Assembly (NCBI GenBank): GCA_023433065.1 | Contig: JAEZET010000001.1 | Span: 124,001 to 188,000, forward strand | Direction of reading: 5' to 3' | Origin: Cyanobacteria bacterium OH_CBrB_359 | GTDB lineage: Bacteria > Cyanobacteriota > Vampirovibrionia > Gastranaerophilales > Gastranaerophilaceae | DNA length: 64,000 nucleotides | Part shown: piece by piece, positions 43,947 through 52,787 of the stretch | How positions within the stretch are numbered: the stretch's first letter is position 1 | Layout of the letters: each line of letters starts with the position of its first letter | Translations under genes and position numbers: made by a program | Notes under the pieces: generated by a model | Databases searched by the model: none | Told to the model about the DNA's origin: nothing | The model's input: only the letters and a program-made list of their open reading frames with translations

Positions 43947-44591
43947 ATGGCAAATATGATAAGTTTATTCAGGGTATTACTGGCATTTTATATTTTATGG
44001 ACATTATTTACAAATAATCCCTGCTTATATATAAGCGCTTTCTTTTTAACAATATTCGTAATTTTACTGGATGGACTTGACGGATATGTTGCCAGAAAAA
44101 GAGGCGAAGAATCAAAATTGGGTTCTGTGATTGACATAGTAGGTGATAGAATAGTAGAAAACGCCTATTGGGTAGTATTTGCATCATTAGGATGGATAGG
44201 GGCTTGGGTTCCGATTGTTGTTTTAACAAGAGGTATAATAACAGATTCAATTAGAGGAATTGCTTTGATTGACGGTGACACCGCTTTTGGTGAAACAAGC
44301 ATGATAAAAAATAAAATCGGTAATTTTATAACAGCATCAAGATTTAGCCGATTTACTTATGCAGGCGCAAAAGCTCTTGCGTTCATATTTATGATAATTG
44401 CACATATACCAAATATGGAAATGTTTGATGGAATGACTGTCAATCAATTTGTTATGTATTTGAGAATTAAGCCGACACTAATTATAACAGCTGATATTCT
44501 TACATATATAGCAGTGGCATTTTGTGTCTTGAGGGCACTTCCTGTTGTTATTGAAAGCAAAAGATATCTTTGTAAAAATGATAAAAACTAA
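43947..44591 (+). CDS. CDP-alcohol phosphatidyltransferase
   Basis: Membrane enzyme that transfers a phosphatidyl group from CDP-diacylglycerol to an alcohol. The family motif D-x2-D-G-x2-A-R-x8-G-x3-D-x3-D is complete: Asp42, Asp45, Ala49-Arg50, Gly59, Asp63, Asp67 (start DGLDGYVARKRGEE). About five membrane helices. 214 aa. It may be phosphatidylglycerophosphate synthase (PgsA), but the alcohol specificity is not clear. GAAGGAGA lies before ATG 43947. The trmL start overlaps its end by 14 nt. Confidence 0.9.
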   Translation: MANMISLFRVLLAFYILWTLFTNNPCLYISAFFLTIFVILLDGLDGYVARKRGEESKLGSVIDIVGDRIVENAYWVVFASLGWIGAWVPIVVLTRGIITDSIRGIALIDGDTAFGETSMIKNKIGNFITASRFSRFTYAGAKALAFIFMIIAHIPNMEMFDGMTVNQFVMYLRIKPTLIITADILTYIAVAFCVLRALPVVIESKRYLCKNDKN

Positions 44592-45036
44592 ATATAATAT
44601 AGTACTGGTCGAACCTGAAATTCCTCAAAATACGGGAAATATAGTAAGGTTGTGTGCTTGCAGCGGTTCAGAGCTTTATTTAATAGGTAAGCTTGGCTTT
44701 TCAATTACTAATAAGTACCTGAAAAGAGCAGGTCTTGATTATTGGGAAGATGTGAAAATTAACAAATACGAAAAATTAGATGATTTGATTAACGACAATC
44801 CTGATGCAAATTTCTATTATTTAACTACAAAATCAAAACAAAAATATACCGATAAAACTTTTAAAGAAGGAGATTTTTTTGTCTTCGGTCCTGAAACGAG
44901 AGGGCTTGATGAAAAAATATTAAATTCAAATTCGGAGAATTCTATTACTATACCAATGCAAGAAAAACAAAGAAGCTTAAACCTATCTAATTCAGTTGCA
45001 ATTGTGTTATATGAGGCAATAAGACAAAATGGCTAA
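44578..45036 (+). CDS. trmL: tRNA (cytidine/uridine-34 2'-O)-methyltransferase TrmL
   Basis: SPOUT-class methyltransferase acting on the wobble base of tRNA-Leu. The protein begins MIKTKYNIVLVEPEIPQNTG NI in the ATG at 44578 (an in-frame start 33 nt upstream adds residues not seen in the family). Motifs are EIPQNTGNIVRLCA, the FVFGPETRGL loop and the trefoil-knot end ITIPMQEKQRSLNLSNSVAI. 152 aa, the normal size. It overlaps the preceding gene by 14 nt and the following nnrD by 8 nt, so all are probably one transcript. Confidence 0.93.
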   Translation: MIKTKYNIVLVEPEIPQNTGNIVRLCACSGSELYLIGKLGFSITNKYLKRAGLDYWEDVKINKYEKLDDLINDNPDANFYYLTTKSKQKYTDKTFKEGDFFVFGPETRGLDEKILNSNSENSITIPMQEKQRSLNLSNSVAIVLYEAIRQNG

Positions 45037-45904
45037 AGAAATTGATATTAAGACGGCAAAAACGCTTTTACCCGAGCGTATTCAAGACTCTAACAAAAGC
45101 ACCTACGGCAAAATATTAAATATTGCAGGCTCAAAATTTTATCAAGGAGCCGCCTATCTCTCTTCCATATCAGCACTGAAATCAGGTGCGGGATATGTTA
45201 TGCTGGCTTGTCCTGATTGTATTCTGGACAATATTGCATCAAAGTCTGCGGATATAACTTTTTTGCCTTTAAGAAGTTTTAAAAATGAGAGTATAGCAAG
45301 TGACAACGACTCGATAATTCTTGAAAAAATTAAAGAATTTGATATCATAGCCATGGGCTGCGGACTTTCAACAACTTCAAGCACGATAGAATTCGTGGGA
45401 AAATTTCTGCAAAAAAACAAATCTGATAAACCTTTGATAATCGATGCAGACGGACTTAATGCAATTTCTGCTCTGGGGATAAATAAATTAAATAAAAATT
45501 GTATTATAACTCCTCATCCCAAAGAGTTATCAAGACTTTTAGAGGTTGAGCTTAAAGATATCAATGAAAATAGAGAAAAATTTGCACTTAAAGCATCGGA
45601 AAAATTCGGGTGCATAACTCTGTTAAAAGGTCTTAATACCTTAATAACAGATGGAAATGAAATATTCATAAATAAAACAGGATGTTCAGGTCTTGCAAAA
45701 GCAGGCTCGGGGGATGTTTTGACAGGAATAATTGCCGGACTTTGCGCACAAAAAGTACCATTGGTAGAAGCCGCAGCCCTTGGAGCCTATATACATGGGC
45801 TTTTAGCGGACATGGCAAAAGAAGATTTTAGTGAATACTCTATACTTGCTTCAGATTTAATAAATTATGTACCTAAAGTAATTAAAAAAATCCTAAATCA
45901 ATAA
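45029..45904 (+). CDS. nnrD: ADP/ATP-dependent NAD(P)H-hydrate dehydratase
   Basis: Repairs hydrated NADH/NADPH. It is the YjeF C-terminal type ribokinase-like fold, without the N-terminal epimerase (NnrE) domain that is often fused. Blocks are YGKILNIAGSKFYQGAAYLS, LKSGAGYVMLACP, LIIDADGLNAIS, ITPHPKELSRLL and AKAGSGDVLTGIIAGLCAQK (catalytic Asp in GSGD). 291 aa. Overlaps trmL by 8 nt. The epimerase must be encoded elsewhere if it exists. Confidence 0.92.
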   Translation: MAKEIDIKTAKTLLPERIQDSNKSTYGKILNIAGSKFYQGAAYLSSISALKSGAGYVMLACPDCILDNIASKSADITFLPLRSFKNESIASDNDSIILEKIKEFDIIAMGCGLSTTSSTIEFVGKFLQKNKSDKPLIIDADGLNAISALGINKLNKNCIITPHPKELSRLLEVELKDINENREKFALKASEKFGCITLLKGLNTLITDGNEIFINKTGCSGLAKAGSGDVLTGIIAGLCAQKVPLVEAAALGAYIHGLLADMAKEDFSEYSILASDLINYVPKVIKKILNQ

Positions 45905-45906
45905 AT

Positions 45907-45935
45907 TTGAACAATTAAACCAAAACTGCTAAAAT
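45907..45935 (+). promoter_or_regulatory. Promoter of the 308-aa TPR gene (leaderless geometry)
   Basis: TTGAAC (45907-45912), 17 nt spacer, extended -10 TGCTAAAAT (45927-45935). The ATG at 45943 begins 8 nt after the -10 box and has no Shine-Dalgarno. Confidence 0.7.
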
Positions 45936-45942
45936 TAATCGC

Positions 45943-46869
45943 ATGGACAAAATTGACGAACTTCAAGCCATAATTAAGCAAGACCCGAGTAACTTTCAGG
46001 CAATGAGAGAACTTGCTGTATATTTGCTTGAAATCGGAGAAAACGAAGAAGCCCTCAAGCATCTTTTTTATCTGGTAGGAATTTTTCCTGAAGATGCAAG
46101 ACTGCACTATAATATTGGGATAATTTGGGAAAAACTTAAATACTACAATAAAGCAATTGAATCCTATAAAAAAGCTTTAAAAATAAATCCGAACGAGCCT
46201 GATTTTTTATTTAACTTAGGCTGTGCTTATATCCAAAATTCAGATTATGATAAGGCTTTGCCTCTTTTTGAAAAGGTCCTTGAATCCGATGAAAACGATT
46301 CTAACTCTTATTTTAACATAGGGCTGATTTATTCCAGAAAAGAAAATTCTCAAAAAGCAATAGACTACTTATCGAAGGCATTATCTTTAAATCCCAAAGA
46401 CACTGTAGCAAGGTTTTACTTAGCTTTTGAATACAAAAATACAGGCAGAGTCAAAGAAGCTGTCTCGGAATATAAAAATGTAATTAACGAATGCCCCGAA
46501 TATAGCTGGGCCTACTTTAACCTTGCGGCTATATATTGGGAGCAGCAAGATATTGAAAACGCAATATTGAATATTGAAAAAACAATTCAAATAAACCCTA
46601 AAGATGTAAATGCCTATAAAATTTATGCCCAAATCCTGACAAAATTGAATTTCCAGGAAGAAGCCAAATTAATACTTAAAAGCGGACTTGAAGAAAACCC
46701 TCTCGCTGCAGATTTATACTATGCGCTTGCACAAGTATATAAAAAATTAAAAAATAAAGAATCTTACGAAAAGTGTCTTAAGCAAGCTCTAAAAAATCAT
46801 TCATCGCTTTCATTCCATCCGAAATACGTAAAAAAAGAGCTTGATTTGAGCCTAAAAACTACAAGTTGA
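45943..46869 (+). CDS. TPR-repeat protein, 308 aa
   Basis: About eight tandem tetratricopeptide repeats cover the protein, for example YNKAIESYKKALKINPNEPD, DYDKALPLFEKVLESDENDS, SQKAIDYLSKALSLNPKDT and DIENAILNIEKTIQINPKDV. No signal peptide or extra domain, so a cytoplasmic adaptor. Its promoter is one of the best in the window, and it appears leaderless. It converges on the 186-aa gene with one base between the stops. Confidence 0.9.
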   Translation: MDKIDELQAIIKQDPSNFQAMRELAVYLLEIGENEEALKHLFYLVGIFPEDARLHYNIGIIWEKLKYYNKAIESYKKALKINPNEPDFLFNLGCAYIQNSDYDKALPLFEKVLESDENDSNSYFNIGLIYSRKENSQKAIDYLSKALSLNPKDTVARFYLAFEYKNTGRVKEAVSEYKNVINECPEYSWAYFNLAAIYWEQQDIENAILNIEKTIQINPKDVNAYKIYAQILTKLNFQEEAKLILKSGLEENPLAADLYYALAQVYKKLKNKESYEKCLKQALKNHSSLSFHPKYVKKELDLSLKTTS

Positions 46870-46870
46870 T

Positions 46871-47431
46871 TTAGTCCAATTTATACCAGGTAACAGAAAA
46901 TTTGCCTTCGTCAACTTTTCTTTTGCTTAAAAATCTGTCAAATTTTCTCTGCATTCCTTTGTTGAATTCATCCATCTTTAGCATATAGCCGGCATCAATA
47001 TTATAAGAATCCTGAGGCTTAAATATTTTTTTAACGCCTGAAACAGCCCGTATATACTTATATTTTAAATTTAAATAAGTCATACTTGCTTTATTTGCAA
47101 ACCTTGACATATATGCTTTTAAATCATTTCCCGTAAAAAGATAAGCCAAAATATCCTCATCATTATCAACACCTTTTACAGGAGTAAGATTTTGCCCTAA
47201 GCGCTGAAGATGTGATTTAATCCAGTGAATATTTTTTAAACTGAGAGAATCAGCTTCATAAATAGGATAAACAGGATTCTCTTTTATTAAAAGCTCCGGT
47301 TTGAGAACATTTCTTGCAGTTAAATATTCGGCAAAAAAATCAAAATCCCTTGGCTTGACAGGAAACTTGATTATCCTTTTAAATGAAGGACTTTTATCAG
47401 CTGCTTGTTGATTTATATTTGTTATTTTCAT
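46871..47431 (-). CDS. Small protein with N-terminal S-P-x-F motif, 186 aa
   Basis: Begins MKITNINQQAADKSPSFKRI at the ATG at 47431. This puts the S-P-S-F motif at the same distance from the start as in the 28-30 kb cluster (there followed by G, here by K). A longer in-frame start at 47503 adds an unconserved hydrophobic stretch and is rejected. The body is basic, with helices (YLTARNVLKPELLIKENPVY, NIHWIKSHLQRLGQN, EDILAYLFTGNDLKAYMSRF) and the tail GKFSVTWYKLD. No membrane helix or known domain. Confidence 0.72.
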   Translation of the reverse strand: MKITNINQQAADKSPSFKRIIKFPVKPRDFDFFAEYLTARNVLKPELLIKENPVYPIYEADSLSLKNIHWIKSHLQRLGQNLTPVKGVDNDEDILAYLFTGNDLKAYMSRFANKASMTYLNLKYKYIRAVSGVKKIFKPQDSYNIDAGYMLKMDEFNKGMQRKFDRFLSKRKVDEGKFSVTWYKLD

Positions 47432-47526
47432 GGCATCTCTCTTTTTAGCAATATATAGAATAATATCATTTTTATATCGATAAACAAGATGTTTAAAGAC
47501 CAAAAGTAAACATTTTTAACAAATAA

Positions 47527-47788
47527 AAGCCGTGCCACTGCCTATCGACAATTACAAAATATAACAGCCGCATCAAATATCTCCTTTACGAATCTACTAT
47601 ACCCGAAGATTGCATCTTAGTGCTGCTACATTCCTGTCCTGACACGGTTCGAAGGTCTTCGCCATAATAGTTCGCAACCTCAACAATATTTAAAACAACT
47701 GCCATACCCGCAAAGGCCTCACAGCAGGCTCTGCACCTCGCATAAGCGTTCGAGTCGAGAGAGTCGCTAATTCCCCGTGGAGCACGGC
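47527..47788 (-). ncRNA. ffs: Signal recognition particle RNA, large type
   Basis: On the minus strand the RNA starts GCCGTGC and ends GCACGGC, a perfect 7-bp closing stem. The conserved helix-8 block reads GTCAGGACAGGAATGTAGCA followed by GC, with the GGAA tetraloop and the asymmetric-loop signature, equivalent to GTCAGGTCCGGAAGGAAGCAGC of known SRP RNAs. The flanking arm GCGAAGA / TCTTCGG pairs beneath it. The 5' part (CACGGGGAATTAGCG) and the 3' part (TTGTCGATAGGCAGTGGCACGGC) resemble the Alu domain of Bacillus SRP RNA. Length about 262 nt. It should bind Ffh and target membrane proteins. Confidence 0.92.
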
Positions 47789-47794
47789 AAAAAC

Positions 47795-47823
47795 ATTCTA
47801 AAACAAAAATTCTTCCTATGCAA
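47795..47823 (-). promoter_or_regulatory. Promoter of SRP RNA
   Basis: On the minus strand TTGCAT (47818-47823), 17 nt spacer, TAGAAT (47795-47800). Initiation 7 nt later falls on the G that begins the RNA at 47788. Confidence 0.8.
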
Positions 47824-47848
47824 ATTCTTTATTGGATTATAATTACGA

Positions 47849-49321
47849 CTAATATCTGTAAGCTTTTATAAGAATAGTTTTTCCGATTACTTGTTCTGAT
47901 TGTATTTTTGTATTTGCAATTATCCAGTTTTTGATAACCGAGCATTCATTTTTTGCAAACTCTTCATTTAAAAGCACAAACCATATTACTTTCTTTTTGG
48001 GGAGTTTATTTAAATCCTCAAAGTATTTATCATAATCTTTAGAATGCCATTTGCCATATATTATATTATTCTCAGGCAATTTAAACTTATAATTGTAACT
48101 TTTAAAAGAAGGGAAATTATAAAAATAAACGTAAATAATTTCATCTTTTTTTAGTTCTTTTTTAAGCGCTAAATAACCTTCCCGTGTGTTTGAAAACTCA
48201 AATGAAATATTATTTTTTACAACTTCAAAACAAAAAGATTTGCACAATGGAAACAAAAGAAGAATAAAACTCAAAATCACTATAGCGCTATATGCTTTTC
48301 TTTTAAAAGAAATAAAATCGAGAGATTTTGCCGCAAAGAGAATCATTATCGGAACAATAAATAAAACGAGTCTTTGCGCAAACGGATAAATATTCAAATA
48401 AGAAGCCAAAAGACATATGGCAATAGGAGAAATCAACAGAAAAAATTTAAAACGGCATTCTTTAAACCAAACAAATGCACCTAAAATAAATAATGATGTA
48501 AGTATTCTTAAATCACAATATTGAAACAAAAAAGCCATTAAAGCCTTGTAATCGGCAATTGATTTTATAGAAAATGAATAATTAGATGACCAAAAATTGT
48601 GGAATTGAGGATTAATATACACCCAAAACAAATTAACGGTAAAATATACCAAAAAGCTTATGACTAAAGGAGTAATATAGATTTTAAAAAGCTGCTTTAA
48701 TTTTTGGTCACTTGACGAAAAAATCTTACACATATACACAAAAGATAACCCCACAAGCACAAATAACATAGTATAAGAACACCATATTCCTAATGCTGCT
48801 GATAGCCCCAAAATACAAACCTGTTTTTTAGTAATTTTTTCTAAATCTATATTAAAAGCAACCAAAAGAGTTATTATAGAAAACATTACATCTGAAATGT
48901 ATGGTTTTAAATATGCACTCATCGATATAATCTGAGGGTTAATCGCAAACATAAGCAGTGCGGTGGAGACGGACAAATATGTCTTGAATATTTTTTTTGA
49001 AAGAAAATAAAACATAATTAATGCAAAATTACCGGCAATATAAGGTAAAAATCTAAGCATAACCTCGTTTATCCCAAATGTTTGGTACATAAATTTAGAT
49101 AAAATTAAAAAGAAAGGAGGCGCTGCCTGCAAATGCTCTAAAGGTAAGAACATTTGCCAGTAATTTTTTTCATGGAAATTTATTATCAATAAGCCTTCGT
49201 CAAGAAAAATCGAATTAGCTTGAAATAAAGCAACAGACCTTAAATAAATCCCTAAAATTATTACAAAAACTATCAAAAAATTTTTTATTAATGACTTATT
49301 TCTATCAGTTAACTCAAACAT
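47849..49321 (-). CDS. GT39/ArnT-like membrane glycosyltransferase, 490 aa
   Basis: A protein with about eleven membrane helices and the GT-C layout. After the first helix a loop holds SIFLDEGLLIIN with the acidic pair used for catalysis and metal in the PMT/ArnT families. The second helix region EVMLRFLPYIAGNFALIMFY resembles the 'R-l-p-s-x-l-x-G' block. The C-terminal soluble part (about 390-490) holds strands and helices. The donor is presumably a polyprenyl-linked sugar and the acceptor lipid or protein; neither can be read from the sequence. There is no Shine-Dalgarno; a TATAAT (49329-49334) ends 8 nt before the ATG at 49321. Confidence 0.82.
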   Translation of the reverse strand: MFELTDRNKSLIKNFLIVFVIILGIYLRSVALFQANSIFLDEGLLIINFHEKNYWQMFLPLEHLQAAPPFFLILSKFMYQTFGINEVMLRFLPYIAGNFALIMFYFLSKKIFKTYLSVSTALLMFAINPQIISMSAYLKPYISDVMFSIITLLVAFNIDLEKITKKQVCILGLSAALGIWCSYTMLFVLVGLSFVYMCKIFSSSDQKLKQLFKIYITPLVISFLVYFTVNLFWVYINPQFHNFWSSNYSFSIKSIADYKALMAFLFQYCDLRILTSLFILGAFVWFKECRFKFFLLISPIAICLLASYLNIYPFAQRLVLFIVPIMILFAAKSLDFISFKRKAYSAIVILSFILLLFPLCKSFCFEVVKNNISFEFSNTREGYLALKKELKKDEIIYVYFYNFPSFKSYNYKFKLPENNIIYGKWHSKDYDKYFEDLNKLPKKKVIWFVLLNEEFAKNECSVIKNWIIANTKIQSEQVIGKTILIKAYRY

Positions 49322-49457
49322 AAAATTTATTATATCATTTTCATATTTATTTAATAGACAAAAGTATAAGTATATTAATATTTAAACTAATTTAAATATT
49401 AAAACTAAAGATAGTGAAAAATAATTTTGTTTAGATTAAAATAAATGGGAATAATAA

Positions 49458-51095
49458 ATGGAAATGCAGCTGATGAAATATTCAAAATACTCAGCAATAA
49501 TAATAGGAAGCGGAATAGCGGGTCTTTATGCCGCTATAAAACTTACCGAAAAAATAAACCTGCCGGATGGCATTTTAATTATAACAAAAGCTAATCTAAA
49601 AGAATCAAACTCAAGATATGCTCAAGGCGGCATTGTAAGTGTTATGCCTGAAAATATATCTGATTCAATCAGCCTTCACATACAAGATACAATTAAAGCA
49701 GGAGCCGGTCTTTCCGATTTTAATACCGTAAAAACCATATCAGAAAATAGTGATATGGTTATAAAAGATTTATTGGGTTATGGAGTCGATTTTGACAGAG
49801 ATGAAAATAATAACCTGAAATTTACTATGGAAGGAGCCCACAGTGTAAACCGGATTCTTCACTCCGGCGGTGATGCAACAGGTTATCAGATTGAAAAAGT
49901 ACTTGTGGATATTGTTAAATCAAAACCCAATATATCAATCTACGAACAAACGCTTGCGGTAGAACTTTTGATGGATTCCGATAAAGAATGTAGAGGTTTA
50001 ATAGCATATAATTGCAGTTCTGACAGCTACGAAACAATATATTCATCCGCAATAATCCTTGCTACAGGAGGAACAGGTCAGTTATATAAATACACAACAA
50101 ACCCCTCAGTAGCAACAGGTGATGGAATTGCCCTTGCGTATAATGCAGGCGCTATTATTCAGGATATGGAATTTATACAGTTCCACCCTACTGCCCTTAC
50201 TATAGGCTCTGAAGATAATATGTTTTTAATCTCAGAAGCCGTGAGAGGAGAAGGTGCAAAACTCGTAAATCTTGACGGCAAACCCTTTATGCATATGTAT
50301 GATGAGAGACAGGAACTGGCACCAAGGGATATTGTAACAAGAGCTATTTATAATGAAATGCAAAAGAATTCTACCAAAAACGTCTATCTCGATGCAACAA
50401 ATATTGATAAATCAACTTTTGAAAAAAGATTCCCTAATATTTCAAATATTTGCAAGAAAAATAATATTGACCCATCAAAAGATTTTATCCCTGTATCACC
50501 TGCCGCACACTACACTATGGGCGGTGTAAAAACTAATATTCAGGGATTAACTTCTATACAAGGGCTTTATGCAATTGGTGAGGTCGCTTGTACTTCTTTA
50601 CATGGAGCAAACAGGCTTGCAAGCAATTCTCTTTTAGAATGCGTTGTAAGTGCGTTTGAACTTACTAATCATCTTAGCTTAAAAAATCTTGAAATTTCTG
50701 ATTCTATTGATGAATCAATTATAAATCAGATAAATAAATATCAAACTGATGATGAGTGTTATGAAAGTAATATCGACAACTTAAGATATAAGTTGCAAAA
50801 TATCATGTGGGAAAATGTAGGGATTATAAGAACAAAAAACAATCTTATAAAAGCTCTGGAACAAATTAATGAGCTAAAATCCATATTTAAATATACCGAC
50901 AAATGCTGTTCTAAAGAAGAATATGAGTTTAGGAACCTTTTGATAGTTGCAGAATTAGTTATTAATTTTGCAATTGAAAGAAAAGAATCAAGGGGGGCAC
51001 ATTTTAGAGCGGATTACCCCGATAAAAAAGAAACAGCCTGTCACATAAGCTATTCAAAGGAAAATGATTTATATGGCAAAATACCTGTTACATAA
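49458..51095 (+). CDS. nadB: L-aspartate oxidase
   Basis: FAD enzyme that oxidises aspartate to iminoaspartate, the first step of NAD synthesis; in anaerobes fumarate serves as acceptor. Motifs are the FAD site AIIIGSGIAGLYAAIKL, NSRYAQGGIVSVM, RILHSGGDATGYQIEK, ILATGGTGQLYKYTTNP, DMEFIQFHPTALTIGS, SEAVRGEGAKLVN, APRDIVTRAIYNEM, HYTMGGVKTN and LHGANRLASNSLLECV. 545 aa. It overlaps nadC by about 30 nt, so the two are coupled. nadA (quinolinate synthase) is not in this window. Confidence 0.96.
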   Translation: MEMQLMKYSKYSAIIIGSGIAGLYAAIKLTEKINLPDGILIITKANLKESNSRYAQGGIVSVMPENISDSISLHIQDTIKAGAGLSDFNTVKTISENSDMVIKDLLGYGVDFDRDENNNLKFTMEGAHSVNRILHSGGDATGYQIEKVLVDIVKSKPNISIYEQTLAVELLMDSDKECRGLIAYNCSSDSYETIYSSAIILATGGTGQLYKYTTNPSVATGDGIALAYNAGAIIQDMEFIQFHPTALTIGSEDNMFLISEAVRGEGAKLVNLDGKPFMHMYDERQELAPRDIVTRAIYNEMQKNSTKNVYLDATNIDKSTFEKRFPNISNICKKNNIDPSKDFIPVSPAAHYTMGGVKTNIQGLTSIQGLYAIGEVACTSLHGANRLASNSLLECVVSAFELTNHLSLKNLEISDSIDESIINQINKYQTDDECYESNIDNLRYKLQNIMWENVGIIRTKNNLIKALEQINELKSIFKYTDKCCSKEEYEFRNLLIVAELVINFAIERKESRGAHFRADYPDKKETACHISYSKENDLYGKIPVT

Positions 51096-51915
51096 TTTTA
51101 TAATTGAAAACCATATCAAAAATGCTCTGGAAGAAGATATAGGATTTGCAGACATAACAACGGACTACCTCATTGAAGAAACAGATACAGTGACCGCATA
51201 CCTTAATACAAGAGAAGAGGGTATTTTGTGTGGAATTGATATCTTTAAAAAAGTTTTTAAGACTTTATCAAGAAAAGTTATGATAGAAACATACTTTGAA
51301 GATGGCGACTTAATAAGAAAAGGCGATACAATCGCTAAAATCTATGGTCCAGCAAGATATATTTTGACAGGCGAAAGAACAGCTCTTAACTATATTCAAA
51401 GATTAAGCGGAATAGCAACTGAAACAAAAAAATATCAAGATGCCATAAGCCCTTATGAAGCAAAAATCACAGACACTAGAAAAACAACCCCGGGCTTCAG
51501 GTTATTTGAAAAATATGCAGTTAAAACAGGTGGCGCAACGCTTCACAGGTTCAACCTTTCTGATTGCGTTATGATTAAAGATAATCACATAAAGATTGCG
51601 GGTTCAATTAAGCAGGCTATTGAAAAAATAAGAGAAAATCTTTCTCATACCCATAAAATAGAAGTTGAATGCGATGATTTGGCACAAGTTAAAGAAGCAT
51701 TAAAAGCAAAAGCCGACATTATAATGCTTGATAACATGTCAACAGAAATGATGCAAGATGCGGTGAAAATGATTGGGAACAAAGCTCTTACAGAAGCGAG
51801 CGGAAATGTAAATCTTAAAACCGTAAACGAAATTGCATCAACGGGAGTCGATATAATCTCATCCAGCGCAATTGTAGCCAAGGCAAAGACTTTAGACATC
51901 GGTCTTGATATGTAA
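51064..51915 (+). CDS. nadC: Nicotinate-nucleotide diphosphorylase (carboxylating)
   Basis: Converts quinolinate and PRPP to nicotinate mononucleotide. Family blocks are ALEEDIGFADITTDYLI, LTGERTALNYIQRLSGIAT, ITDTRKTTPGFRLFEKYAVK, GGATLHRFNLSDCVMIKDNH, HKIEVECDDLAQ, IIMLDNMS and EASGNVNLKTV. 283 aa from ATG 51064; a second ATG at 51073 fits the AAGGA element (about 12 nt) equally well. It overlaps the end of nadB. Confidence 0.95.
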   Translation: MIYMAKYLLHNFIIENHIKNALEEDIGFADITTDYLIEETDTVTAYLNTREEGILCGIDIFKKVFKTLSRKVMIETYFEDGDLIRKGDTIAKIYGPARYILTGERTALNYIQRLSGIATETKKYQDAISPYEAKITDTRKTTPGFRLFEKYAVKTGGATLHRFNLSDCVMIKDNHIKIAGSIKQAIEKIRENLSHTHKIEVECDDLAQVKEALKAKADIIMLDNMSTEMMQDAVKMIGNKALTEASGNVNLKTVNEIASTGVDIISSSAIVAKAKTLDIGLDM

Positions 51916-51990
51916 TCTAAGCCTCTTTACAATTTGCACAACGGCTATTTTTGAGTAAAAATAATAATATGGATTTTAATGGAGAGTTTT

Positions 51991-52776
51991 GTGAAAATAG
52001 TTGTATGTATTAAACAGGTTCCTGATACAACAGATATTAAATGGACCGAAAACAACACTATTCAAAGAGAAGGGGTTGAAAGTATAATCAATCCTTTTGA
52101 TGAATATGCTTTAGAAACCGCTTTAAATATTAAAGATGAAAATAATGCACATGTAACAGCAATAACAATGGGACCGCCCCAGGCAGAAGATATTTTAAAA
52201 AAAGCAATTGCAATGGGAGCTGATGATGCAGCATTAATCAGTGACAAAAAGTTCTCGGGTTCTGACACTGTTGCAACTTCAAGAACGCTTGCAGCAACAA
52301 TAAAAGAAAAATTCCCTGATTTTGATTTAATTATTTGCGGTCAATTTGCAACAGATGGTGATACCGCCCAGACGGGTCCCAGCATAGCACAAAACCTTGA
52401 TATTCCTCAAGTTACTTATGTAAAAGAAATTATTGAAATAAAAGAAAATTCTATAATTGTAAAAAAAGAAGTTGAAGACGGTGATGAAATTTTAGAAATA
52501 ACCCTTCCGGGCTTAATTTGCATACAAAAATCACAAGCATCCTCAAGACCAATACCAATAAAAGGATATATGAAAGCCCAGGATAAAAAAGTTCCTGTGT
52601 ATAATTCCCAAGATATTAAATTGGATGCAGAAGTAATAGGAATAAAAGGCTCTCCTACTTATGTAAGCAAAGCTTTCAGACCCGAAATCAAAAAACAGTG
52701 TGAATTTATTAAAACAGGTTCAACAGCAGAAACTATAGCTATTCTGGCTGAAAAAATCAAAGAGAGTATTGGGTAG
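51991..52776 (+). CDS. etfB: Electron transfer flavoprotein beta subunit
   Basis: With EtfA it forms an FAD/AMP-containing electron carrier for acyl-CoA or similar dehydrogenases. The start is GTG 51991, preceded by GGAGAG, giving the family start MKIVVCIKQVPDTTDIKW; an ATG 12 nt upstream would add four residues and lies on the Shine-Dalgarno itself. Other blocks are NPFDEYALETALNIK, AMGADDAALISD, DLIICGQFATDGDTAQTGPS and GLICIQKSQASSRPIPIKGY. 261 aa. etfA follows after 11 nt. No partner dehydrogenase is adjacent. Confidence 0.93.
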   Translation: MKIVVCIKQVPDTTDIKWTENNTIQREGVESIINPFDEYALETALNIKDENNAHVTAITMGPPQAEDILKKAIAMGADDAALISDKKFSGSDTVATSRTLAATIKEKFPDFDLIICGQFATDGDTAQTGPSIAQNLDIPQVTYVKEIIEIKENSIIVKKEVEDGDEILEITLPGLICIQKSQASSRPIPIKGYMKAQDKKVPVYNSQDIKLDAEVIGIKGSPTYVSKAFRPEIKKQCEFIKTGSTAETIAILAEKIKESIG

Positions 52777-52787
52777 AGGGCATTACA

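Noticed and set aside
47432..47503. Longer start for the 186-aa gene
   Set aside because: The 24 extra residues are unlike the family start, and the motif then loses its fixed distance from the N-terminus.
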